Source of the DNA: CAVTBX01 sp963733135
GTDB taxonomy: Bacteria > Actinomycetota > Thermoleophilia > Gaiellales > Gaiellaceae
Reading direction: 5' to 3'
Assembly (NCBI GenBank): GCA_963733135.1
Contig: CAVTBX010000010.1
Span: 1 to 64,000, forward strand
Length of the DNA: 64,000 nt
Positions 15,821-23,462 of this stretch are shown here, piece after piece; within the stretch, counting starts at the first letter, position 1, and each line of letters opens with the position of its first letter. Under the pieces are notes generated by a model. That model worked only from the letters and a program-made list of their open reading frames with translations. It was not told the origin of the DNA and did not search any database. A program made the position numbers and the translations under genes.

Positions 15821-16533
15821 CCTGGCAGGTCGCCACGGTCGCGGATGTGGTCGAGGAGACCGCTCGCGTAAAGACAATCGTGCTCGACGTACCCGACTGG
15901 CAGGGGCACCTGGCCGGGCAGCACCTCGATATTCGCCTGACCGCCGAGGATGGCTACCGCGCAGAACGCGAGTACTCCATCGCCTCGGCTCCTGGGGAGC
16001 CCGTCGCCATCACGGTAGAACGCTTGGACGACGGCGAGGTCTCCCCGTATCTGACCGAGGAGTTGCGCGTCGGCGACGAGATCGAGCTGCGCGGGCCTGT
16101 CGGCGGATACTTCGTCTGGGAGCCCGGGGAGGGTGGCCCGCTCCTCCTCGTCGCGGGCGGCTCGGGGATCGTGCCACTCAGAGCCATTCTGAGGCATCGC
16201 GACCGCAGAGGAAGTAACACGCCGGTGCGACTTCTCTATTCCTCTCGCGCTGTCGAGGACGTGATCTACCGCGCCGAGCTCGAGGAGCCCAGAGACGGCA
16301 TCGAGGTCGTCTACACGCTGACTCGGGCGCAACCAAAGGGCTGGATTGGATACTCGCGTCGCGTAGACACCGAGCTCCTTGGTGAGATCGCGTGGCCGGC
16401 GAACCGTGATTCATGTGCCTTCGTCTGCGGCCCGACTAGCTTCGTCGAGGCTGTGGCGAACGGACTTGTTGAACTTGGCTACCCACCCGAACGCGTGAAG
16501 ACTGAGCGCTTCGGCGCGACAGGACGGACGTGA
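15790..16533 (+). CDS. FAD/NAD(P)-binding ferredoxin-reductase-type oxidoreductase
   Basis: 247 aa, ferredoxin-NADP reductase fold without an iron-sulfur domain. The FAD-binding motif REYSIASAP matches the family RxYS box. The NAD(P) side is seen in LLLVAGGSGIVPLRAIL and CGPTSFVEAVANGL. The start overlaps the molybdopterin gene by 31 bp and the stop overlaps the DUF6510 gene, so the three are co-translated. Its probable job is to supply electrons to the molybdoenzyme. Confidence 0.9.
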   Translation: MAGTALRGRLTWQVATVADVVEETARVKTIVLDVPDWQGHLAGQHLDIRLTAEDGYRAEREYSIASAPGEPVAITVERLDDGEVSPYLTEELRVGDEIELRGPVGGYFVWEPGEGGPLLLVAGGSGIVPLRAILRHRDRRGSNTPVRLLYSSRAVEDVIYRAELEEPRDGIEVVYTLTRAQPKGWIGYSRRVDTELLGEIAWPANRDSCAFVCGPTSFVEAVANGLVELGYPPERVKTERFGATGRT

Positions 16534-16787
16534 TGGAAGCGCTCGACGGAAACGCAATCGCCGGTCTGCTAATGCAGGTGTTCGGCACCGAGATGACCAT
16601 TGCGGCGGGGGCCTGCGCGCACTGCGCCGCCACGGGGCTGCTCGCTGAGCAGATGGTCTACAACCGGGCACCGGGCATCGTCGTCCGCTGCCGCAGCTGC
16701 ACGAGCGCGCTGATGGTTCTCGTAGAAGCGCGTGGAATGTACTGCGTCGACCTGCGTGGCTTCGCGGCACTCGAGGCGTACCGCTAG
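16533..16787 (+). CDS. DUF6510-type small zinc-ribbon protein
   Basis: 84-85 aa with two cysteine pairs, CAHC and CRSC, separated by about 28 residues (AAGACAHCAATG, VVRCRSCTSALM). This is a zinc-ribbon or iron-binding knuckle. ATG at 16533 overlaps the previous stop (TGATG); a GTG one codon earlier is also possible. The family is usually found beside a molybdopterin/flavin oxidoreductase pair, as here. An accessory or electron-transfer role in that operon is inferred; there is no direct evidence of function. Confidence 0.8.
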   Translation: MEALDGNAIAGLLMQVFGTEMTIAAGACAHCAATGLLAEQMVYNRAPGIVVRCRSCTSALMVLVEARGMYCVDLRGFAALEAYR

Positions 16788-16831
16788 GAGATGGAAGACA
16801 AGCGAGTCAAGACCTTCCATGTGCAGGCGAG

Positions 16832-17029
16832 ATGGAGGAGCGAACCGCTCAGCTCCACGAGACGGGTAGTACAGAAAGCGCTGCGATACGCGAAAGGTGG
16901 AATGAAGATGCGCAGGCCAGGCTTCGGGCCGAACGGGCCCGCGAACGCCGCCGATCCGTGGCAGCTAACAGCGCATCTGCGGAGCGCCTGCGCCGCCGCT
17001 ACCGCGAGAGTGACGCCAGCGCGCCGTAG
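16832..17029 (+). CDS. Small protein with conserved Arg-rich C-terminal tail (copy B)
   Basis: 65 aa, not recognised. The first 28 residues (MEERTAQLHETGSTESAAIR) are unrelated to copy A at 4235. The last 36 (LRAERARERRRSVAA, AERLRRRYRESDASAP) are nearly identical, and the DNA match continues 7 bases past the stop. Charge and length suggest a helical nucleic-acid-binding tail. Two different N-termini joined to one tail indicate domain shuffling or insertion of a short element into coding sequence. Confidence 0.45.
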   Translation: MEERTAQLHETGSTESAAIRERWNEDAQARLRAERARERRRSVAANSASAERLRRRYRESDASAP

Positions 17030-17034
17030 CGCTC
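16922..17034. repeat. 113-bp dispersed repeat, copy B (Arg-rich tail module)
   Basis: Ungapped partner of 4484-4596, 103 of 113 bases identical. It includes the end of the small gene and its stop codon. Both copies are on the plus strand, about 12.4 kb apart, with unrelated flanks. Confidence 0.85.
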
Positions 17035-17155
17035 GGCACCGCAACCGATGCGTTTCGCCTCGCTGCGCGGCCGCGGCTGCGGCTGCGGTCATGCTCCCGT
17101 ATTCGACCGAGGAAGTGCGATTGACGCCGGAGGTCCGATCTGGAAAGTTCCGCGC

Positions 17156-17737
17156 ATGACACGCTATGAGCTCCTTCTTTTCCTGCACGTCGCCGCTGCG
17201 ATCATCTGGCTAGGGGCAGCGTTCACTCTCGACCTGCTTGTCTACCGAGGCGAGCGGAGCCGGGACCGCGGCGCCCAGCTGGCGATCTACATGCACATGG
17301 AGTGGCTCGCGACGCGCCTCTTCATCCCGTCGTCCTTCGCCGTGCTTGTCTTCGGCATCGTCCTCGTGGCCGACAGTCCCTGGTCGTTCAGCCAGCTCTG
17401 GATCGTCTTCGGCCTGATCGGCTACCTCGTGTCATTCGGGATGGGAATCGGCTACTTCAAGCCGGAGGGCGAGCGGATCGGCGCGATTGTCGAGGCGAAG
17501 GGCCCGGACGCGCCGGAGCTCAACGCGCGCATCCGCCGCATGAACGCGTTCGGGCGGTTCGAACTCCTGGTTCTCTTCCTGGTCGTGGGCGCGATGGTCG
17601 CGAAGCCGACGGGCAGCGACGGCTGGACGCTCGCGATCGGCGCGGCCGTCCTCATCGCAGGGCTCGTGCTGACGCTCCGGACGGCCGCGCGTGGCGCGAC
17701 CGACGCGCCGCCGGTCGCTCCGCAGCATCTCGGGTAG
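17156..17737 (+). CDS. DUF2269-like integral membrane protein
   Basis: 193-aa membrane protein with four hydrophobic segments: YELLLFLHVAAAIIWLGAAF, SFAVLVFGIVLVADSPW, a central LWIVFGLIGYLVSFGMGIGY and a C-terminal WTLAIGAAVLIAGLVL. The His in FLHVAAAIIWLG is typical of the DUF2269 family, whose function is unknown. ATG at 17156 is chosen because the upstream extension is not family-like. It is a single gene after the Arg-rich small protein. Confidence 0.8.
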   Translation: MTRYELLLFLHVAAAIIWLGAAFTLDLLVYRGERSRDRGAQLAIYMHMEWLATRLFIPSSFAVLVFGIVLVADSPWSFSQLWIVFGLIGYLVSFGMGIGYFKPEGERIGAIVEAKGPDAPELNARIRRMNAFGRFELLVLFLVVGAMVAKPTGSDGWTLAIGAAVLIAGLVLTLRTAARGATDAPPVAPQHLG

Positions 17738-18159
17738 CCATTTCGCTCGGCTCCTAGAGGGTGACGCGCCGCTCGCCGCGGCGCCACCTCAACGCGGGAG
17801 CGGCGGGCAGAATCCGTGCGCCAATCCTGCGCCAAGCCACGCCTCGCAGGGCGCCCGCATGGGCAAATCGGTTTTTCTCGCGGCGGGCTAGCGGCGTGTC
17901 CAGTTTGCTCTGTGTTCACGGAGGTGTACCCCGTCGTTACGCCCGCAACTCCTGGGCTTCGGGCGATCGATGTCGGGGCGAAGAGCTCGGCAAGGCAGCC
18001 GCATCGCCCAGCCAAAACGCGAGCCGCGGCGCTGCAATCGAAACGCTCATGGTTTGACCGCCAGCAGATCGCTAGCTAGGGCGGTGCCGTTCGCGCTCGC
18101 GGCGACCTTTTCCGATTTGTCTCCTCCTATGCAGAGGAGAGTTGAAGGGGTTCTGATCG

Positions 18160-18257
18160 AGGATGGAGTCGAGCGCGCAGGCGAAGATCGTCGGGTTGGA
18201 GGTAACGCCGATGACAGCGTGCAGGCGCTGGCCAACATGCTCCGCGACGTGCTTCAA
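18160..18257 (-). pseudogene. Transaldolase gene fragment
   Basis: A minus-strand frame reads HAVIGVTSNPTIFACALDS. GVTSNPTIF is the transaldolase signature near the enzyme's N-terminus. The match ends within a few residues (ILDQNPFN is no longer similar), and nothing transaldolase-like precedes or follows. It is a short relic of a broken gene. Confidence 0.45.
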
Positions 18258-18327
18258 ACAGTGCTAATTGCGCTGACCACGCGCCGTCTCGGGACAGGAC
18301 CTCAGACGCGGCGCATCTCCACCACGA

Positions 18328-18352
18328 AGACCGACTGCGAAGCAGTCGGTCT
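18328..18352. terminator. Perfect 11-bp hairpin (possible terminator)
   Basis: AGACCGACTGC and GCAGTCGGTCT flank a GAA loop without mismatch. No T-run follows on either strand, so intrinsic termination is uncertain. It may be a protein-binding or transcript-stabilising hairpin. Confidence 0.4.
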
Positions 18353-18474
18353 GACCGCCGCCGTTCTTACCATCTGCCGGTATGCCCAACGGAGCTCGTC
18401 ATAGAGAAGAAGTACTGAACGTCGAGCTAGCGCATCTTGGGACACAGAGAGAACGGCCCGATCCCGTCCCGCTC

Positions 18475-18509
18475 CTGCTCATGGGGGGCTGGGTTCAGCC
18501 TGTGAGCAG
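18475..18509 (+). promoter_or_regulatory. Nested leader hairpin before the SDR gene
   Basis: CTGCTCA (18475-18481) pairs with TGAGCAG (18503-18509). Inside it, GGCTG pairs with CAGCC around GGTT. The structure ends 8 bases before the ATG at 18518 and overlaps the only purine-rich stretch that could serve as ribosome binding site. It could therefore modulate translation. Confidence 0.3.
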
Positions 18510-18517
18510 GGTGCGGC

Positions 18518-19273
18518 ATGCCTGATGGCCGTGTTGCCCTGGTCACTGGGGCGAGCCGCGGCATCGGCCGTGCGACCGCGGCTCTGCTGGCCGGACGGGG
18601 CGCCCGCGTCATGGCCACGGCGCGGTCGGAGCCCGACCTGACGAGCCTCGCCGAGGAGGCCGGCGTCGAGTACGTCGCCGCCTCCGTCGCACGGCCTGAG
18701 GACTGCAGGCACGTCGTCGAGGAGACGGAGCGGCGGCTCGGGCCGATCGACATCCTGGTGAACAACGCCGGCATCGAGTTCGCGGAGGGCCCCGTCTGGG
18801 AGCTGACGCGCGAGGTCTGGTTGCACACGCTCGCGACGAACGTCGAGGGGCCGCTCGAGCTGACCAGGCTGACGGTCGCCGGCATGGTCGAGCGCGGCTA
18901 CGGCAGGATCGTGATGGTCAGCTCGACGGCCGGCTCGGTCGGCGCTGCCGAGAAGTCCGCTTACTGCGCCTCAAAGCACGCGCTCAACGGCCTCACGCGC
19001 TGCATCGCTCAGGACGCGGGCGCGTACGGGGTCACGTGCAACGCCGTCTGCCCGGGCTTCGTGCAGACGGCCATGTACGACGCCTGGATCGGGCGCATGG
19101 AGAGGAAGGGCCTCGACGCGGCCTCTGCCCATTCGCAGGCGGTTTCCGCGTACCCCGCCGGGCGACTGCTCACTCCGGACGAGATCGCCGCAACGATCGG
19201 CTTCCTGGCGAGCGGCGAGGCGAGCGGTATCAATGGCGAGACGGTCACCGTCGCGCTCGGCGGGCTCTGGTGA
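18518..19273 (+). CDS. SDR-family NAD(P)-dependent oxidoreductase
   Basis: Classical short-chain dehydrogenase, 251 aa. Cofactor motif VTGASRGIGRATA, structural motif LVNNAGIEFAEG, catalytic Ser in VMVSSTAGS, and the active-site YCASKHALNGL (Y-x-x-x-K). The C-terminal GINGETVTVALGGLW is typical of FabG-like members. Asp/Arg at the end of beta-2 is not clear enough to tell NADH from NADPH use. It is monocistronic and followed by a strong terminator at 19384. The substrate is unknown. Confidence 0.92.
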   Translation: MPDGRVALVTGASRGIGRATAALLAGRGARVMATARSEPDLTSLAEEAGVEYVAASVARPEDCRHVVEETERRLGPIDILVNNAGIEFAEGPVWELTREVWLHTLATNVEGPLELTRLTVAGMVERGYGRIVMVSSTAGSVGAAEKSAYCASKHALNGLTRCIAQDAGAYGVTCNAVCPGFVQTAMYDAWIGRMERKGLDAASAHSQAVSAYPAGRLLTPDEIAATIGFLASGEASGINGETVTVALGGLW

Positions 19274-19817
19274 CAAGCACCCACGAGGCTAGAAGCGGAG
19301 TGCCCTCGCTTTCCCGGCGGCTCGTGCAGATCTGCACGCGAACCACAAGACGCTGGCAGGCGCGTAGAATCCTGCCCCAACGGAAGCGGGCGGGCGGAGG
19401 CGCCCGCTTTTCGTGCCAAGATGCTTGGGCCGGGAGCTTCAGCCATCGCCCCGGGTTGACGCCGTGAGCGTAACCGACAAGGTGTCTCTCGCGAGACAAC
19501 GCCGAGGCCGTCGAACGTCGCAGCGACTCGTACGATGATCGCCCGCTCGAGGTTGAGGATTGCGAGGACTGACCGTGGGCCGGGAGGCCCATCGCTTTCG
19601 GGATCCGAGGGCGGCTTTCCGATGTGCGCCAGGTCTGCTCTGTGAGCCTTGCGGGCGATGCGGCGTAGCGTCTCCAGGGGTAAGGCTCGCCCAAGCTGGT
19701 CTCGAGCGATCCGGGTTTCGGCTCGCTCTAGGTACTCTCGCTGTTCGGATCGGGGTAGAGACGGGTTCGGCACGGGCGGACCTCGTAGAAAGGCGTCGTG
19801 CGCTGGTCGGCAGGTTC
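19274..19817. other. 544-bp gap: terminator, then no recognisable gene
   Basis: Apart from the intrinsic terminator at 19384-19411 there is no supported gene. Frames on both strands are rich in Arg and Pro and match no family I recognise. Confidence 0.55.
19384..19411 (+). terminator. Intrinsic terminator after the SDR gene
   Basis: GCGGGCG and CGCCCGC form a GC-rich stem around an 8-base loop, followed directly by TTTT (19408-19411), with AA preceding the stem. This is the classical rho-independent arrangement, reading on the plus strand about 110 bp after the SDR stop. Confidence 0.75.
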
Positions 19818-20756
19818 TCATCGCGTGCGCAATGCATCGACGTGCTTAGCACGCCGTGCAGCGACGATGGGAGTTGCGACCGCGCCCAAAAAAATCATGA
19901 ATCCGCCGACAAATGTCTTTGAGCTGAGCGTTGTACCAAGCACCACGGCACTGAGGACCACGGCGGTTACGACCTCGAGGCAACTGACCAGGGCGGCCGC
20001 CACACTGCCAACCTTGCCGATCGCGCTCATGATCAACACATGTGCAACCAGGAACATGCCGGCCAGACCGGCCAGGTAGACGAGCCCCGTCTGTCCAACT
20101 CCGGTGCCGATCCCCAGAACGGCTAGAGGGCAAAGAAGCAGGACGCTTGAAAAGCCACCGACAAACCCAAGCGTGGTAACGACGTCCAGTTTCCGCAAGA
20201 TGTGCTGGGCCAAGAGAAGGTAAACCGCATACGACATTGCGTTCGCCAGCGAAAGCACAGCGCCAAGGGTGTCCAGTTCGTCGTCGGGCAACCCGATCGT
20301 GATCGCGACCCCTGCCAGTACGACCGCGACTCCGACACCCGTCAGAACATCACGCTGACTCCACCCAAGCAATAGAGACCCGACCACAACCAGAGCCGGG
20401 TAGCTGTAGACGAGCAAACTGACGAACGCGGGCGACATCCGCTCGATTGCGACGAAGTACGAAACCGCACCAAAAAGCGACAGGGCGGTCATCGACAGCA
20501 GCGGTACCAGGGAATTTCGAATACGAGCCCGGCGAGACCCGTCCAGGAATACGAGCACCAGCGGAGCGAGACCGAGGCAGCGAAAGGCGACCGAATCGAG
20601 CGCCCTTCCGCCGTCTCGATCTGCCAGAGCAGCGAGGACGCCGATCAGGCCGAAGCCGACGGAGGCCAGGGCAACCTGTGACAACCCGGTTGCGGTCGGG
20701 AGGCGGAGCATCGCGCCCCGGACCTGTTCGCCAACACCAGCAGAAGCGTCCTTCAT
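19818..20756 (-). CDS. EamA/DMT-family transporter
   Basis: 312-aa membrane protein of the drug/metabolite transporter superfamily with about ten hydrophobic helices in two EamA halves. Segments include ALASVGFGLIGVLAALADRD, PAFVSLLVYSYPALVVVGSL in the first half and GLAGMFLVAHVLIMSAIGKV, VTAVVLSAVVLG in the second. Members export amino acids, nucleotides or small metabolites; the substrate here is not predictable. It is a single gene on the minus strand, 79 bp downstream of the dehydratase gene on the same strand, so it may be part of that locus. Confidence 0.88.
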   Translation of the reverse strand: MKDASAGVGEQVRGAMLRLPTATGLSQVALASVGFGLIGVLAALADRDGGRALDSVAFRCLGLAPLVLVFLDGSRRARIRNSLVPLLSMTALSLFGAVSYFVAIERMSPAFVSLLVYSYPALVVVGSLLLGWSQRDVLTGVGVAVVLAGVAITIGLPDDELDTLGAVLSLANAMSYAVYLLLAQHILRKLDVVTTLGFVGGFSSVLLLCPLAVLGIGTGVGQTGLVYLAGLAGMFLVAHVLIMSAIGKVGSVAAALVSCLEVVTAVVLSAVVLGTTLSSKTFVGGFMIFLGAVATPIVAARRAKHVDALRTR

Positions 20757-20835
20757 CAGATCGCGCGCGGGCTCGTCCCCGGCCTATGCCGTCTCTGACA
20801 CAGGGAGCGGGCCTGGCTGCGAGCTATGAGCCCGG

Positions 20836-22604
20836 TTACTGGCTAACCCAACCGTGCATGAGAAGCAGCGGCACGTCGCTCTCTGCCTCGCCCTCGCGCT
20901 TGCGGAGGAAGGCGAAATCGCAGCCCTCTGGTGCCTGCAATACGTGCTCCAAGAAGAGCGCTCCGTAGCCTCGAAGGTACTGCGGCGCCGGGGGGCGAAA
21001 GTCGGCCGCCCGCCGCTCGAGCTCGGCCTGGGGCAAGTCGAGGTCGAGACGACCCTCGTCGGCGTCGAGGGCGATGGGGTCGCCGTCCTGGACGAGCGCG
21101 ATCGGTCCACCGACCGCCGATTCGGGGGCGACGTGACAGACGAGCGTGCCGAATGACGTACCGCTGATCCGCGAGTCCGAGATGCGGACGATGTCGTCTA
21201 CGCCCTCGCGCAGCAGCTTCGTTGGCACCGGGATGGTTCCGAACTCGGGGAAGCCTGGAGCGCCGCATGGTCCGCCGTTCTTCAGGACGAGCACGCTCTC
21301 GGCGGTAACCGGGAGGTCGGGATCGTCTATGCGCTCGGCCAGGTCGTAGATGTCCTCGAAGGCGAGCGCGGGGCCGCGGTGGCGGAGGAGCCGGGGGAGG
21401 CAGCGCTGCGCTTTACGACGGCGCCCTCGGGAGCGAGTGACCCGCGCACGACGACATGGGCGCCCTGCCCGTGCAGCGGGTTCTCGAGCGGCCTGATGAC
21501 GTCCGCGTCCTGGGAGAGGGCGCTGCGGACGTTGTCGCCGAGCGTTCGCCCGTTCACGGTCCTGGCCTCGGTGTGCAGGTGCCCGAGGAGCTCTCGTCCA
21601 ACCGCTGGGACGCCACCGGCGTTGAAGAAGTCCTCCATCAGGTAGGCGCCTGTTGGTTCGATATTCGCGAGCACTGGGGTCGTCTTCGAGATGCGGTTGA
21701 AGTCGTCCAGGCGGAGGTCGACCCCGACGCGGCCGGCAATCGCGATCAGATGGACGAGCGCGTTCGTCGAGCCGGCGATCGCTTCGAGGACCGTGATCGC
21801 GTTCTCGAACGCGTCGCGCGTGAGGATCTCACTTGGGCGGGGGCCGTCAGCCTGTGCCATCTCGACGGCCCGCCGCCCACTCCGCTCGGCGAGGACTGAG
21901 CGGCGTGAGTCGACGGCCGGGATGGCGGCCGCCCCCGGCAGCGTGAGACCGAGCGCCTCGCAGACCGACGCCATCGTGGACGCGGTGCCCATATCCATGC
22001 AGTGCCCGTGGCTTCGGTTCGTGGCCGCCTCGGCGTCGAGGTATTCCTCCTCCGTCAGCTCGCCCAGACGGGCGAGGTCTGCGAAGCGCCAGTAGCCCGT
22101 GCCCGAGCCGACGCGCTGGCCGCGCCAGAAACCTGGCAGAGCGGGCCCGCCTGTGACGAGGATGGCGGGGACGTCGGCGCTCGCCGCACCCATGACGATC
22201 GCCGGAACCGTCTTGTCGCAGCCCGCGAGAAGCACGACCGCGTCGAGCGGGTTGGAGCGAATCGCCTCCTCGACGTCCATCGACGCGAGGTTCCGATACA
22301 TCATCGCCGCAGGCTTCTGGAGCGCGTCGCCCGGGGTCATGACAGGGAACTCGAGCGGAAGGCCGCCCGCTTGGAGCACCCCTCGCTTGACGGACTCGGC
22401 GAGCCCTCGGAGGTGGACGTTGCAGCCGACGAGCTCACTCCACATGTTGCAGATGCCTACTACGGGGCGTGAGCGGAGCGCCTCGTCGGAGAACCCGTTC
22501 TGGCGGATCCAGGCGCGGTGACAGAAGCCGTGCAGGTCGAAGCCCTCGAACCACAGCTTGCTGCGCAGGTCGCCGTTGCGTTGGAGGCGGCGATCGCTGC
22601 TCAT
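20836..22604 (-). CDS. IlvD/Edd-family dehydratase (sugar-acid type), frameshifted near 21393
   Basis: [Fe-S] dehydratase, about 588 aa once one missing base near 21393 is allowed for. Before the break: VVGICNMWSELVGCNVH, LLAGCDKTVPAIVMGAAS and GHCMDMGTASTMASV, which carry the three cluster cysteines. After it: ALAFEDIYDLAERIDDPDLP, VLVLKNGGPCGAPGFPEFG and RISDSRISGTSFGTLVCHVA. The features fit the arabinonate/xylonate dehydratase side of the family rather than valine biosynthesis, and so does the locus: an FCD-GntR regulator directly upstream with a 1-base gap, and a divergent uptake/oxidation operon. It probably removes water from an aldonic-type acid to give a 2-keto-3-deoxy acid. Confidence 0.82.
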
Positions 22605-22605
22605 G

Positions 22606-23373
22606 TCATTCCGTCCCCGTCTGCGGCGAGAGCCCTTGGAGCGTTACGAGCGGCTGCTGCCACCCCTCGCCCACGAGGTCGATCCAGCACGACGTGAGGT
22701 GCTCGCGCATCGCCTCGACGGCTTTGACGGGCGACCGGGCCTCGAGTGCGGCGAGGATCTTCGCGTGCTCGGCGAGCGTCGCCTTGCGGACTGCGCGGTC
22801 GTGCGACGTCAAGAGGCGAAGGCGGCGGTCGAGCGCGGCAATGTTGGACATGAGCTCGAGCAGCAAGACGTTGCCGGCGGCACGGTGCACGACGCGGTGG
22901 AACGAGATGTCCGCGTCCACGAATCGCTCCACGGTTCCGAGCGCGTCCCGCATGACCTCGAGCGCCTCTTGGAGAGCGGTGACGTCGTCCTCCGTCACGT
23001 TCCGTGCAGCCGACTCGACCGCTCCGGTCTCGAGCAGGAACCGCACCTGGAAGAGATCAACCAGTGCTGACCTGTTCGCTTCGAGGACGAACGCGAGAGG
23101 ACCCGCGAGGACGTCCGCGCTCAGGTCGGTGACGTACGTCCCGCTACCCGGGCGCGAAGTCAGTACACCCATCGCAACGAGCGCGCGGACGGCCTCCCGA
23201 AGCGCCGGTCGCGAGATCCCGAACTGCTGCGCGAGCGCTCGCTCAGAGGGTAGGCGCTTGCCGGGCTCGAGCACGCCGTTCGCGACAAGCGACTTGATCT
23301 GGTCGATGCCGCCATCGACAAGCGACCGACGCTCCAAGGCGGCAAACGGCGACTCCCTCGTCGGGGTGCTCAC
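22606..23373 (-). CDS. FCD-domain GntR-family regulator
   Basis: 255-aa FadR-subfamily repressor. The winged helix is at residues about 20-85 (GKRLPSERALAQQFGISRPA, LREAVRALVAMGVL, GSGTYV). The C-terminal all-helical FCD ligand domain follows (VRFLLETGAVESAARNVTED, FVDADISFHRVVHRAAGN, with metal-binding type Asp/His residues). The ATG of the dehydratase follows its stop after 1 base, so the two are co-transcribed. It is divergent from the transporter operon, with a perfect TGG-N5-CCA palindrome between them. FCD regulators usually bind the small organic acid whose catabolism they control. Confidence 0.92.
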   Translation of the reverse strand: MSTPTRESPFAALERRSLVDGGIDQIKSLVANGVLEPGKRLPSERALAQQFGISRPALREAVRALVAMGVLTSRPGSGTYVTDLSADVLAGPLAFVLEANRSALVDLFQVRFLLETGAVESAARNVTEDDVTALQEALEVMRDALGTVERFVDADISFHRVVHRAAGNVLLLELMSNIAALDRRLRLLTSHDRAVRKATLAEHAKILAALEARSPVKAVEAMREHLTSCWIDLVGEGWQQPLVTLQGLSPQTGTE

Positions 23374-23389
23374 GGGCGCAACCCTACAT

Positions 23390-23402
23390 GTGGTCTTACC
23401 AC
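23390..23402. promoter_or_regulatory. GntR/FadR-type operator palindrome
   Basis: GTGGT-CTT-ACCAC is a perfect 5-3-5 palindrome matching the TGG-N5-CCA core of FadR/FCD-family operators. It lies 16 bp from the regulator start and 60 bp upstream of the solute-binding protein gene. It is the only such site in the divergent region, so it probably governs both transcription units. Confidence 0.6.
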
Positions 23403-23462
23403 TTGTCAGCCTGGCCTCGACCTGCTAAAGCTTGCGCGGCGCTATTCGAGGAGGAGCTCCCT

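Larger units (their letters stand above)
17738..18517. other. 780-bp gene-poor stretch with hairpins and a gene relic
   Basis: No intact gene is seen. It contains a minus-strand transaldolase fragment (about 18160-18257), a perfect 11-bp hairpin (18328-18352) and a nested hairpin just before the SDR gene (18475-18509). Open frames here have no family resemblance and unfavourable composition. Confidence 0.6.

Noticed and set aside
17970..18404. 144-codon plus-strand frame
   Set aside because: Arg/Ala-rich with no family resemblance; it overlaps the minus-strand transaldolase relic, which has a recognisable motif.
19009..19821. 270-codon minus-strand frame across the SDR gene end and the following gap
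   Set aside because: Antisense to the confirmed SDR for a third of its length, no motif, and crosses a strong terminator.
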